Positions 41,496-49,452 of a stretch of DNA of 64,000 bases are shown here, piece by piece. Within the stretch, counting starts at the first letter, position 1, and every line of letters starts with the position of its first letter. The notes below the pieces were generated by a model that had not been told where the DNA came from, made no database searches, and saw only the letters and a list, made by a program, of their open reading frames with translations. Made by a program: the position numbers and the translations under genes. The DNA is from Planctomycetota bacterium (GTDB taxonomy: Bacteria; Planctomycetota; Phycisphaerae; Phycisphaerales; UBA1924): NCBI GenBank assembly GCA_039819165.1, contig JBCBSM010000001.1:558001-622000 (forward strand), written 5' to 3'.

Positions 41496-42497
41496 CTACC
41501 GCCGCGGATTGGCGGGCTGCGGCCGTGCGACGGGATCGGGTCCCGTACCGATCGACGGAGCGTCGACGAGCCGTGCGGCCACGATGCGGGGCGCCGTCAC
41601 GGGCTGTCCGCTCGGCAGCAACTCGACCGAGGCGATCGCCTGGATGACCTCCGCGCCGCTCACGGCCTCGCCGAATCCCGTGTAGTTGCCGTCGAGGTGG
41701 GTCGTCGCCTGGCGGCTGAGCGCCACGAAGAACTGCGAGCCGTTGGTGTCGGGGTCGGGCGAGCGGGCCATCGAGAGCACGCCGAAGCGGTGCTGCAGCG
41801 CGCTGGGCTCGAGATCGATGAACACGCCGGGGCCGCCGAGGCCCGAGCCGACCGGGTCGCCCACCTGGATCACGAAGGGGTGCCCGCTTGGGTGCGTGTT
41901 CACGATGCGGTGGAAGGCGATGTCGGTATAGAAGCCCCCGCGGACCAGCTCGCGGATGTGCCACACCGTGTTGGGGGCCTCGTCGGGGCGGAGGCGGAAG
42001 CGAACCTCGCCCTCGGTGGTCTCCAGGATCAGGTGCTTGTCGACGTAGGCGCGGATGCCCGAGTAGACGTCCCCTACCGGCGACCAGCGGATCGTGGGCC
42101 GGCCGTCGCGGCCCGGCACGCTCTGCGGCCGCTGCGGGGTGATCATCGGCTGCAGCACCACGGGCGGACCAAGGGGGGCGCTACCGGCGTAGGCCTGGGC
42201 GTACAGCAGTTCGGGCGTGCTCGTGCTCCATAGCACGGGGAAGAAGGTGGCCAGGTCGACCGCGCCGGGCAGCACCTCCTCGCGGGCGACCTCCTCGCCC
42301 GAGGCCGTGTGCAGCGCGATGCTCACCGCGCCCGCGGCCTGCTGCGGCGCCGCGACGCGCACCGGGATGCTGCGATCGATGCCGTAGTAGGTCCGCTCGG
42401 GCGTGATCTGCGCCGACACCGGCGCAACCGGAACGACCAGGGCGAGGACCGCGATGCAGCACGCGGCGAAGGATCTCGGCGTTGTCAACCAGTGCAT
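41496..42497 (-). CDS. Exported cyclophilin-type peptidyl-prolyl isomerase
   Basis: A 333-residue protein with a signal peptide (SFAACCIAVLALVVPVAPVS, then SAQ). Residues about 25-155 are an N-terminal beta domain unlike cyclophilins; from about 160 the cyclophilin core follows: GEVRFRLRPDEAPNTVWHIR, GGFYTDIAFHRIVNTH (the FHR catalytic Arg), GVLSMARSPDPDTNGSQFFV and LDGNYTGFGEAVSGAEVI. The Gln of GSQFF and the Arg of FHR are present, so isomerase activity is likely in the periplasm. ATG 42497 has GGAGGG upstream. Fold assistance for outer-membrane or secreted proteins is a reasonable role, as the neighbours are a barrel and prepilin-type proteins. Confidence 0.88.
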   Translation of the reverse strand: MHWLTTPRSFAACCIAVLALVVPVAPVSAQITPERTYYGIDRSIPVRVAAPQQAAGAVSIALHTASGEEVAREEVLPGAVDLATFFPVLWSTSTPELLYAQAYAGSAPLGPPVVLQPMITPQRPQSVPGRDGRPTIRWSPVGDVYSGIRAYVDKHLILETTEGEVRFRLRPDEAPNTVWHIRELVRGGFYTDIAFHRIVNTHPSGHPFVIQVGDPVGSGLGGPGVFIDLEPSALQHRFGVLSMARSPDPDTNGSQFFVALSRQATTHLDGNYTGFGEAVSGAEVIQAIASVELLPSGQPVTAPRIVAARLVDAPSIGTGPDPVARPQPANPRR

Positions 42498-42705
42498 GCG
42501 GCCCTCCGGTTCATCAAAATGGGTGCAGATTCGATTGGATGCGGAAACGCGATGCCCAACGCTCCCGTTCCATGGGGACGCGCGGAGCGACAGCGTACGT
42601 CAACGCCGCATCGACGGCGAAACCGAGAGGCGATGGCTGGTAGATTCCGTCTCGCGAGCCCGGCCGGAAGGGATCGCGGCGTTGTGGCCGCCGCGGGGGG
42701 GCTTG

Positions 42706-43491
42706 CTAGTTGGACTGGTCGCCGAGCTGGCCATCGATCAAGTCCCACGCCGCCGCCACGGGGCCGGACGCCGCCTGGGACTCGGCGGCCGGAAGCTGGT
42801 CGAACAGCTTGCCGCTGTAGTCGCGGAACCAGGTCACCGAAAGATCGGCTCGCATCACGTTGCCGCCGACCTTGTGGTTGTAATCCGCCTGGGTCCGCAT
42901 GCCGTCGGCGATGAGTGCGGTCCGGCGGGGCTCGATCTTGGAGAGGTACCGCTGGCCGTTCTTGCCCGCGCCGCGGTATTGGTAGTTGCCCACGACGCGG
43001 GTCTGCGGACCACCGAAGCAGCAGGCGTAGGCCGAGAAGGGGTGGGCCCCCGTGTGGCTGGGGCAGAAGAACACCTTGCCATCCGAGAGATACTCGTCAT
43101 AGAAGAGGATGCCGAGGCCATCCCAACCTTCGACCGACGGATCCAGCGGCGGCCCATCCCGCCCGCCATCGCCGAGTCTCAGCAGCAGCATCTGCTCGAG
43201 GCGGCCCTTGTCGGGTGAGTTGAAGGTCGTCGGGACGAGCTCGTCCTGGTTGGTATCTGCGTACATCAGCAGGCCGATGCCGATCTGCCGCACGTTGGAC
43301 GAGCACACGACGCGGTGCGCCGTCTCGGTGGCCCGAGCCAGGGCGGGCAGCATGATCGCGATGAGCAGCATCAGCACGGCGATCGAGACGAGCAGGTCGA
43401 TCACCGAGAAGCCGCGTGTGCGCGCCGATGCCCCGGAACGCGATCCGGACGGAATGCGAATCTCGCTAGCCAGCGGTCCTACCCCACACAT
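42706..43491 (-). CDS. Prepilin-type secreted protein with long leader
   Basis: A 261-residue protein with a type IV prepilin-like signal: TRG, then FSVIDLLVSIAVLMLLIAIM, with Asp rather than Glu at +5, which is unusual and may change N-methylation or assembly. The pro-region is long (about 30 residues) before the cleavage Gly. The C-terminal domain shows the common pattern with a Cys pair (VFFCPSHTG, YACCFGG) and IADGMRT. ATG 43491 is chosen; the longer frame from 43836 has no ribosome binding site and enters the control region of the sigma gene. It is divergent from the ECF sigma gene (226 bases between the starts) and could be one of its targets. Confidence 0.75.
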   Translation of the reverse strand: MCGVGPLASEIRIPSGSRSGASARTRGFSVIDLLVSIAVLMLLIAIMLPALARATETAHRVVCSSNVRQIGIGLLMYADTNQDELVPTTFNSPDKGRLEQMLLLRLGDGGRDGPPLDPSVEGWDGLGILFYDEYLSDGKVFFCPSHTGAHPFSAYACCFGGPQTRVVGNYQYRGAGKNGQRYLSKIEPRRTALIADGMRTQADYNHKVGGNVMRADLSVTWFRDYSGKLFDQLPAAESQAASGPVAAAWDLIDGQLGDQSN

Positions 43492-43717
43492 GCCGCGCCC
43501 CTTCGCGGGCTTCCACGATAACCAAAATGATACACGGTGCGAACATGCCATTACAACCCCGGTATTCGATTCGTCCGAAATTCGCACCGCACAAAAACCG
43601 GACGATTCTGCCCCGTTGATTCTCGGACGCCGCCGCGATGCAACGGCGCCGCAGCGGGCGAACAATTCGGGGTGGTCGACCGCATAGTGCATGCCGGCGG
43701 CCGCGCCAAACCTGCCC

Positions 43718-44293
43718 ATGCCCACGCACGAACGAGATCCCGTTGCCGACCAGACCCTGATGCAGGGCGTCGCCTCCGGCGACGAGAAGGCCATCGGCGA
43801 GCTGTACGACCGCTTCGGCTCGCTCGTGTACCGCATGGCCTACCAGACCATGCCCACGCGGGCCGACGCCGAGGACGCCGTCCAGGAGATCTTCGTGCGG
43901 CTCTGGAAGACCGCCGACCGCTACGACTCCAGCCGGGCGGCCCTCGTGACCTGGGTCATGCTGCTGAGCCGGCGGCACCTGGTGGATCGCCTCCGGCGGA
44001 GCCAGGCCCGCCTGAAGACCACCATGCTGGCAGACTCTGGAAACCAGGGTCCGGGAGTCCCCGCTGCGAATCTGTCGCGTCTGGAGCAAGATGAGCGGTA
44101 TCGGGACGTTCTCGCGCACGTAAAGACCTTGCCGGAACTGCAACAGCGGGTGGTCATTCGTGCGTATCTGGGGGGGCAGACGCTGCGGCAGATCGGCGAG
44201 GAATTGGACACGCCGATCGGGACGATCAAGTCGGCCCTGAGCAGGGCTCTCGTCCGCCTGAGAGAGCGCAGCGTTGAGGAAGCGTCCGCATGA
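43718..44293 (+). CDS. ECF RNA polymerase sigma factor (SigK/RskA-type pair)
   Basis: A 191-residue sigma factor. Region 2 is GELYDRFGSLVYRMAYQTMP and AEDAVQEIFVRLWK, ending in the RHLVDRLRR helix; region 4 is LPELQQRVVIRAYLGGQTLR and GEELDTPIGTIKSALSRALV. Its layout and the partner gene match ECF groups controlled by membrane anti-sigma factors of the RskA kind. ATG 43718 is used; ATG 43691 in frame is the alternative and neither has a clear ribosome binding site. Its TGA overlaps the anti-sigma ATG. The regulon is unknown; the divergent prepilin-like gene is a candidate. Confidence 0.9.
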   Translation: MPTHERDPVADQTLMQGVASGDEKAIGELYDRFGSLVYRMAYQTMPTRADAEDAVQEIFVRLWKTADRYDSSRAALVTWVMLLSRRHLVDRLRRSQARLKTTMLADSGNQGPGVPAANLSRLEQDERYRDVLAHVKTLPELQQRVVIRAYLGGQTLRQIGEELDTPIGTIKSALSRALVRLRERSVEEASA

Positions 44294-45105
44294 CGACCAT
44301 GGATCTCATCGAGCTCGCGGTGCTGGATGCACTGGACATGCTCGACGATGCCGAACGTGAGGCCTTCGAGCGGGCCTTCCGATCGGCGGTCCCCGCCACC
44401 CAGGCTCGGGTGCGTGCCGAGCAGGCCCGCCTCGCGAATCTCGACGCCCTGCTGCCCGACGTCGAGCCCGACCCGGCACTCCGCGGCCGCGTGATCGACG
44501 CGGTCCGCCAGGCCGTGCTCGCCAGCACCGTGGCCAGCTACTCCGAGTCCGATCAGGATGCCGAGCCGACGCTGCGGCTGCGGTCCAGCGACGGTGTCTC
44601 GCGGACCTGGCGCGTTGGCGCCATCGCGTCTGCGGCGGCGGCGATCCTCTTCGGCGTTGCCTTCGGCAGCATGTGGCAGCGCTACAACGAGCTCGACCAG
44701 CGGATCCAGGACAACGCCCTCGTGGGCATCGCCATCGAGAGCTTCGGCGCCGAGGCAACCGAGATCTTCCTCGATCGCGAGTCGTACAACGTCGCGGCAC
44801 TCTCGGCGTCAGACGATTCGGAGAACCCCGGCCTCGCGCTCTGGTACCACCGGGAGCAGGATCTGGGATTCCTGTTCTGCCCGGAACTGCCCGCCAATAG
44901 CAACGCGAGCTACGAGCTCGTCGTGCTCGACGACGATGGCGAAATCGACGAGTCGCTCTTCGCCTTCACCGCCAGCGGCTCGTACACCATCGAGCGGATC
45001 GAGGGCGTGGAGTTTCCCGCCGGACGCACGCTTGCGGTCGCCTCGGTGGACCGTGTCACGGGCGAGCAGTCGATCCTCTTCCGCACCGACGGCGTGCTCG
45101 CCTAG
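44290..45105 (+). CDS. Membrane-bound anti-sigma factor, RskA-like
   Basis: A 271-residue partner of the sigma factor. The N-terminal part (DLIELAVLDALDMLDDAERE) is the helical anti-sigma domain seen in RskA-like proteins, without the zinc HxxxCxxC of ZAS domains. One membrane helix, WRVGAIASAAAAILFGVAFG, at about residues 108-128 follows, then an external domain of about 140 residues with ALWYHREQDLGFLFCPELPA and YELVVLDDDGEIDESLFAF, the RskA C-terminal kind. It should hold the sigma factor at the membrane until proteolysed on an envelope signal. ATG 44290 overlaps the sigma stop (ATGA), coupling their synthesis. Confidence 0.85.
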   Translation: MTTMDLIELAVLDALDMLDDAEREAFERAFRSAVPATQARVRAEQARLANLDALLPDVEPDPALRGRVIDAVRQAVLASTVASYSESDQDAEPTLRLRSSDGVSRTWRVGAIASAAAAILFGVAFGSMWQRYNELDQRIQDNALVGIAIESFGAEATEIFLDRESYNVAALSASDDSENPGLALWYHREQDLGFLFCPELPANSNASYELVVLDDDGEIDESLFAFTASGSYTIERIEGVEFPAGRTLAVASVDRVTGEQSILFRTDGVLA

Positions 45106-45155
45106 CGATTCCCACCCCGAGCGAGCGGAATTCAGGCGGCACGGCCGTGCCGTCT

Positions 45156-46973
45156 CTATCCAATGGTGATCCGCGAGAATTGATCGTCGCCGGTCTCGTG
45201 CAGCGCGGTGCGGCCCTCGTTGTCGACCTCCTCGCGGACGCGGGCGAGCCGCCTCGAGAGCACACCGGCGAGCAATGCACACGCCAGCGTGCCCCCACCG
45301 AGGATGCCTCCTGCGTAGACCGGTCGCTCATCATGCACCGGCTCCGCGTCGGCGCGGGCCTCGCGGGTGACGACGCTCGGCAGCCCGTCGGGGCGGCGGT
45401 CGCGGGCCGCGTTGGCCTGGCCGATGAGCGCGATCGCGAGCGTGTCGGCGACGCGGACGGCGCGGCCCGATCCCACGTCGCGAACCTCCAGCATCAGCTC
45501 CCCGTCGCGGCCCGACTGCGCCGAGACCGACGTCTCCAGGAACGATCGAAGGTCGATGGCCGACGCGAGTTGCAGGATGCCCCGCCGCTGCATGCGTTCG
45601 GCGGCGAACTCCATGAAGCGGGGGTCGGAGAGCAGGTCCTCGTGGAAGGCCTGCCACCCCGCGAGATCCTCGCTGGTGACCTCCCGGCCCCGGGCGTCGT
45701 GGGAGATGACGACCGTGGCGTTGTAGGTGGGCGTCGCAAAGTGCCCCGCGGCGAGCCAGCTCAGCCCGCCCAGCAGGCCGACCCCGAACGCCACCGTGGC
45801 GAAGACGAGCCCGAAGACGCGGAGGCGTGAGGCCGAAGCGGGAGCCTTGCCTTGACGCGGGGCAGCTCCGCCTGCGGCTGCCTTGGTGTCCTCGGCCGCC
45901 TGTCGTTCCTGCGCCAGCGCATCGCGGTTGCGTCGCAACGCACGCCGTACGCTCGCGAGCCGCTGCCGGCGCCTGGCGAGGTGTTCGTCGGCAATGGGTG
46001 CGGATGCAGGCGCGGAAGCGCCTTGGTCGAGCTCGGTGCGGAGCTGGGCGATGATCTCGGCCGCGTGCCGCAGCTTCGTGTTGGCCTGCTCCAGCTCGGC
46101 CTCGTACTCGGCGAGCCGCTCCTCGGCGGCGGCGTCGATCGGTGCCGGCTCGACGGGATGCGCATCGAAGGCCGGCTCGGCGGCTGGCTGCTCCTGCGCC
46201 TCTCGGGACTGCTCCAGCTCGGCTTCGAGGGCGGCCACGCGGGCCCGCAGCAGGTCGGCCTGGCGGGTGTTCTCGGCCAGCCACTGCTGCTGCTGCTTGA
46301 GATCGTCGCTGGCGCCGGCGATCTGCTCCTGGCGTTCGGCCAGCTGCCGGGCGAGGGCCGCCAAGCGGCGGTCCTGTTCGTCGAGCGTCCCCGCCCGCTC
46401 CTCCACCGCCCGCAGCTGGGCCGCATTCTCGCGGGCGCGGCGGGCGAGCTCGGCGGCCTGGGCGTCCAGGTCCTGCTGCCGCTGGTCGAGCTCGACCGCC
46501 GTGGCCGAGATCGCCCGGCGATCCTCCTCGGCGTCGGTGAGCATGCGGCGGGCCTCGGCCTCGCGCTGCTCCAGCTCGGCAACCTGCCGCTCGATCGCCT
46601 CGCGCTCGTGGGCGGGCTGGTCGAGCTGGCCCGTGATCTTCGCCTGCTCGTCCTCCCGCTCGCGGCGGGCGGCCTCGATCGACTCGCGGAGCTGCCGCTC
46701 GCGGTCGTCCAGCTCCCGGACGCGACGCTTGTACTCCGATTCGGCCTCGTCGATGGCGCGGGCCCGATCGAGCAGCACGGCCTGCTGCTCGTCGAGCTGG
46801 GAGGCCCGGTGTTCGAGCTGGGCGCGCTCATCGGGCCGGGACTCGTGCGCCTCGCGGAGTCGCTGCAACCGCCGCTCGATGTCGCGGACGACGCCGCGGA
46901 TGTCGTCGGCGAGCGCGGTCGGCGCCACGTCGTGCTCGATGGCGTGCTCGTGCTCGGAGGTGGTGTCGTGCAT
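45156..46973 (-). CDS. Long coiled-coil protein with two C-terminal membrane helices (Wzz-like topology)
   Basis: A 605-residue protein. Residues about 25-370 are almost pure coiled coil, with Glu/Arg/Gln heptads (RRVRELDDRERQLRESIEAA, RQVAELEQREAEARRMLTDA). Helix 1, VFGLVFATVAFGVGLLGGLS, at about residue 405, leads to an outside domain of roughly 150 residues (TYNATVVISHDARG, MEFAAERMQRRGILQLASAI) that resembles the membrane-proximal part of Wzz/GumC polysaccharide co-polymerases. Helix 2 is GGILGGGTLACALLAGVLSR. The N-terminal coiled coil would be cytoplasmic. ATG 46973 is 20 bases after the stop of the upstream coiled-coil gene. A chain-length or scaffold role is speculative; no Tyr-kinase domain is present. 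Confidence 0.75.
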   Translation of the reverse strand: MHDTTSEHEHAIEHDVAPTALADDIRGVVRDIERRLQRLREAHESRPDERAQLEHRASQLDEQQAVLLDRARAIDEAESEYKRRVRELDDRERQLRESIEAARREREDEQAKITGQLDQPAHEREAIERQVAELEQREAEARRMLTDAEEDRRAISATAVELDQRQQDLDAQAAELARRARENAAQLRAVEERAGTLDEQDRRLAALARQLAERQEQIAGASDDLKQQQQWLAENTRQADLLRARVAALEAELEQSREAQEQPAAEPAFDAHPVEPAPIDAAAEERLAEYEAELEQANTKLRHAAEIIAQLRTELDQGASAPASAPIADEHLARRRQRLASVRRALRRNRDALAQERQAAEDTKAAAGGAAPRQGKAPASASRLRVFGLVFATVAFGVGLLGGLSWLAAGHFATPTYNATVVISHDARGREVTSEDLAGWQAFHEDLLSDPRFMEFAAERMQRRGILQLASAIDLRSFLETSVSAQSGRDGELMLEVRDVGSGRAVRVADTLAIALIGQANAARDRRPDGLPSVVTREARADAEPVHDERPVYAGGILGGGTLACALLAGVLSRRLARVREEVDNEGRTALHETGDDQFSRITIG

Positions 46974-46993
46974 GGTCGCCCCGCGTGCGATAT

Positions 46994-48088
46994 CTACCCA
47001 ACCAGTCTCAGATCCGGCCGCCGCCGCGCGACCACCGGAATGGGCCACGCGGAGACGGGCAGCGGCGTGCGTGGGTCGACCCAGCGCTCGAAGGCCGCTC
47101 GATCGGCCCGGTCCAGCTGGCGGCCCAGCCGGAACAGCGCCTGGTCGCAGGCGGCCTGGTCGTCGGCCAGCCGGCGGCTCTCCCGTTGCAGGCGTTCGGC
47201 CTGGGCCCGCAGCAACGCCTCGCGCTCCTCCAGCTCCGCGGTGAGTCGCAGCGAGTGCTGCGATTGCAGCACATGGTCGTGCGACATGTCCTCCACGCGG
47301 GACTCCAAGCGGGCGATGTGGGCCCGTGCGGCCTCGAGGGCGGCACGCAATTCCCGCGATTCCTGTGAGGCGCGGTCCGAAGCCGCCACCAACTCGCGGG
47401 ATTCCGATCGACTGTCGCGGAGCTGCTCGCTCAGCTCCCGGATGCGGTCGCCCTGGCCGAAGACCTCCTCGAGGCGTTCGATCAGCTCCAGGGCTGTCTC
47501 CTCGCGTGCGGCGCAGAGCTTCTCGCTGGTCTCGGCGTGCACCGCCATCAGCGTCGCTTGCTCGTCGATCAGGATGCGCGCGGCGTCCAGCTGCGCTCGC
47601 TCGGCCTGCGCACGGTCGAGCTGCTCGTCGGCGACCTGCAGCGCCGTCTCGAGCTCGGCCTCGCGGGATGCAAGCTCGGCCTCCCGCTGCTCGAAGTCCT
47701 CGCGGTGCGCGGCGTCATGGTGGTGCTGCGCCGCGGCGAGCCGTGCGCGGCGACGCCGGAGCCTCTCGGCCAGGATCTTGCGGCGTTGCGTCAGTCGCTC
47801 GTCGGCATCGGCCACCCGCTTGCCCAGCGCTCGCAGCTCGACGCCATGGCGATCGAGTTCGGCCTGCCGCTTGAGGGCGATCTGGAGCGTGCGGTCCAGC
47901 TCGGCCTGCCGCTGCTCCATCTCGGCGGCTTGCCGCGAGGTGGCCTGCTCGCACCGCTGCACGAGCGACTGCAGCTCCCGCTCGATGGCCGAGAACTGAT
48001 CGTCGACGCCATCGGTCGGGGGATCCCCCTCCGACGACCGTGCGCCGGCGAGGCCCTCGTGCTCGTGCTGGTCGGGCGTGCGTTCCAT
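46994..48088 (-). CDS. Cytosolic coiled-coil protein, unknown function
   Basis: A 364-residue, highly charged helix-rich protein with no membrane segment or signal peptide. Coiled coil from about residue 30 to 320 (FSAIERELQSLVQRCEQATS, DRHGVELRALGKRVADADER, DFEQREAELASREAELETAL), ending in a short conserved-looking tail with Trp and Pro (AFERWVDPRTPLPVSAWPIP). ATG 48088 is chosen; an upstream ATG at about 48157 extends the frame but lacks a ribosome binding site. It is the first gene of a two-gene unit with the membrane coiled-coil protein and the two share composition, so they may be partners or diverged copies. Family not recognised. Confidence 0.7.
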   Translation of the reverse strand: MERTPDQHEHEGLAGARSSEGDPPTDGVDDQFSAIERELQSLVQRCEQATSRQAAEMEQRQAELDRTLQIALKRQAELDRHGVELRALGKRVADADERLTQRRKILAERLRRRRARLAAAQHHHDAAHREDFEQREAELASREAELETALQVADEQLDRAQAERAQLDAARILIDEQATLMAVHAETSEKLCAAREETALELIERLEEVFGQGDRIRELSEQLRDSRSESRELVAASDRASQESRELRAALEAARAHIARLESRVEDMSHDHVLQSQHSLRLTAELEEREALLRAQAERLQRESRRLADDQAACDQALFRLGRQLDRADRAAFERWVDPRTPLPVSAWPIPVVARRRPDLRLVG

Positions 48089-48405
48089 GGGGATCCCCGG
48101 CGGGGCGGCCTCGATCCGCCCCGCACGGTCATCGGCCGGGCGGCACGGCCGCTGCATCCCGCCCAGGCGGAAAGGTCCGAGGCGAGGCGTTATCGCTCGC
48201 GATCCCTGCCAGGACCCGATCAGATGCAATCTTCCCGACATCGCGAAAGAATTTGCGGCGGCCGGAACAAACACCGTGCCCAGCGATTATCCTGGTAAGA
48301 GGAGATGATCCCGAGGGCGGCGGCTGTGCGCAGTCCCCGGAAACCACCGATACACCACTGGATCGCACCGCACGGTGCAGCCTTTGTTTTCAGGAGATAT
48401 CGACG
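48089..48405. promoter_or_regulatory. Divergent control region between coiled-coil operon and Cys-rich gene
   Basis: 317 bases without a secure gene. A short frame ATG 48305 to TGA 48409 (34 codons) overlaps the next start by ATGA but its AGGAG touches the ATG, so I do not call it. The stretch around 48225-48300 is less GC-rich and probably holds the promoter of the Cys-rich gene. Confidence 0.35.
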
Positions 48406-48945
48406 ATGATCGCACGCAAGGGTTCGAGCACCGTGACGACGATCGTGGCCCTCATCGGCCTGGGCATCATGGGCGTGGCCGGCTACCAGATGATGGGCGG
48501 CTGCGGCTCGTGCAGCACCGGCGTCGAGGCCACCGCTGTTTCAACCGCGAGTGACGAGCACACCGGCAGCTGCTGCCCGCTGGGCGACGCCGCCGGCGTT
48601 GAGCTGGTGGCCACCGAGGCCGGCGATAGCTGCGAGTCCAGCTGCTCGGCCGACAAGAGCTGCGATGCCGCCGGCGTCGAGCTGGTTGCCGCCGAGGCCG
48701 GCGACAGCTGCTCGGCCGCGAAGGCCTGTGAGAGCAGCTGCTCGGGCGAGAAGGCCGGGGCCGTCGAGCTGATCTCCACCGAGGCCGGCTCCGAGTGCTC
48801 CGCCGAGTGTGCAGAGGCCAAGAGCTGCAGCGAGGCCAAGGATTGCGGCGCCGGAGCGTGCGAGTCGGAGTGCCACGGCGAGAAGACCCTCGAGAAGGTC
48901 GAGGCCGAGCCGGTGGTCGTGCCGGTGGCCGCCCCGGGCAACTGA
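48406..48945 (+). CDS. Membrane-anchored cysteine-rich repeat protein, unknown function
   Basis: A 179-residue protein with an N-terminal membrane anchor or signal (TVTTIVALIGLGIMGVAGYQ) and 16 cysteines in the rest. It is built on a repeat: GVELVATEAGDSC, GVELVAAEAGDSC and AVELISTEAGSEC, separated by Cys/Ser/Lys-rich spacers of the CESSCSADKSC kind. It is acidic and has no aromatic core, so it probably does not fold as an ordinary globular domain; metal binding or a redox buffer outside the cytoplasm are possible. AGGAG is nine bases before ATG 48406 and a perfect terminator follows 33 bases after the stop, so it is a single-gene unit likely well expressed. No family recognised. Confidence 0.8.
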   Translation: MIARKGSSTVTTIVALIGLGIMGVAGYQMMGGCGSCSTGVEATAVSTASDEHTGSCCPLGDAAGVELVATEAGDSCESSCSADKSCDAAGVELVAAEAGDSCSAAKACESSCSGEKAGAVELISTEAGSECSAECAEAKSCSEAKDCGAGACESECHGEKTLEKVEAEPVVVPVAAPGN

Positions 48946-48978
48946 GGCCGCGGGTACCCAGAAGATCGCTTCCATGCC

Positions 48979-49006
48979 AAAACGGCCCGCCCAAGCGGGC
49001 CGTTTT
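48979..49006 (+). terminator. Intrinsic terminator of the Cys-rich gene
   Basis: Perfect 12-bp stem AAAACGGCCCGC / GCGGGCCGTTTT with loop CCAA and six T residues. It can work on both strands, but only the plus-strand gene precedes it. Confidence 0.9.
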
Positions 49007-49015
49007 TTCGTGCGC

Positions 49016-49021
49016 TAGCGT
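49016..49021 (+). promoter_or_regulatory. Candidate minus-10 element of the EVE gene
   Basis: TAGCGT five bases before ATG 49027 and just after the terminator of the preceding gene, so a new promoter is needed here. No Shine-Dalgarno site is present. Confidence 0.45.
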
Positions 49022-49026
49022 TCCGC

Positions 49027-49452
49027 ATGGCGACGTGGCTCCTCAAGACCGAGCCCGGGGACTACTCCTGGGACGACATGACCCGCGACAAGAGGACCGA
49101 GTGGACGGGCGTTCGCAACAACGCCGCGCGCATGCACATGCGTGCCGTCCGCAAGGGCGATGACGCGTTGTTCTACCACACGGGCGACGACAAGGCCATC
49201 GTCGGCCTGTGCACCATCGTGACCGATCCCTACGAGGACCCCGAGGATCCGGGCCTCAACGGCAAGGGCGAGATGAAGGCGCCGCTCTTCGCCGTCAAGG
49301 CCGCCAAGAAGGCCGCCACGCCTCTCACCCTTGCGGACATGAAGCAGGACGATCGATTCGAGGGCTTCGAGCTGCTCCGCCAGGCACGGCTGAGCGTCGT
49401 GCCGGTGCCCGCGAAGATCGACAAGATCATCCGCACGCACACGGGGCTCTAG
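49027..49452 (+). CDS. EVE-domain protein (thymocyte nuclear protein 1-like)
   Basis: A 141-residue single-domain protein. The EVE pattern is WLLKTEPGDYSWDDM at the start, then EWTGVRNNAARMHMRAVRKG, DDALFYHTGDDKAIVGLCTI and KAPLFAVKAAKKAATPLTLA. EVE domains share a PUA-like fold and bind modified bases in DNA or RNA; the bacterial single-domain proteins have no settled role. It stands alone after a terminator and appears to have its own leaderless promoter. Its stop codon region overlaps the end of the convergent phosphodiesterase gene by four bases. Confidence 0.9.
   Translation: MATWLLKTEPGDYSWDDMTRDKRTEWTGVRNNAARMHMRAVRKGDDALFYHTGDDKAIVGLCTIVTDPYEDPEDPGLNGKGEMKAPLFAVKAAKKAATPLTLADMKQDDRFEGFELLRQARLSVVPVPAKIDKIIRTHTGL

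Noticed and set aside
48305-48409. A 34-codon ORF overlapping the Cys-rich gene by ATGA
   Set aside because: AGGAG abuts the ATG, and the translation is Arg/Pro-rich without a natural look; the evidence is too weak.
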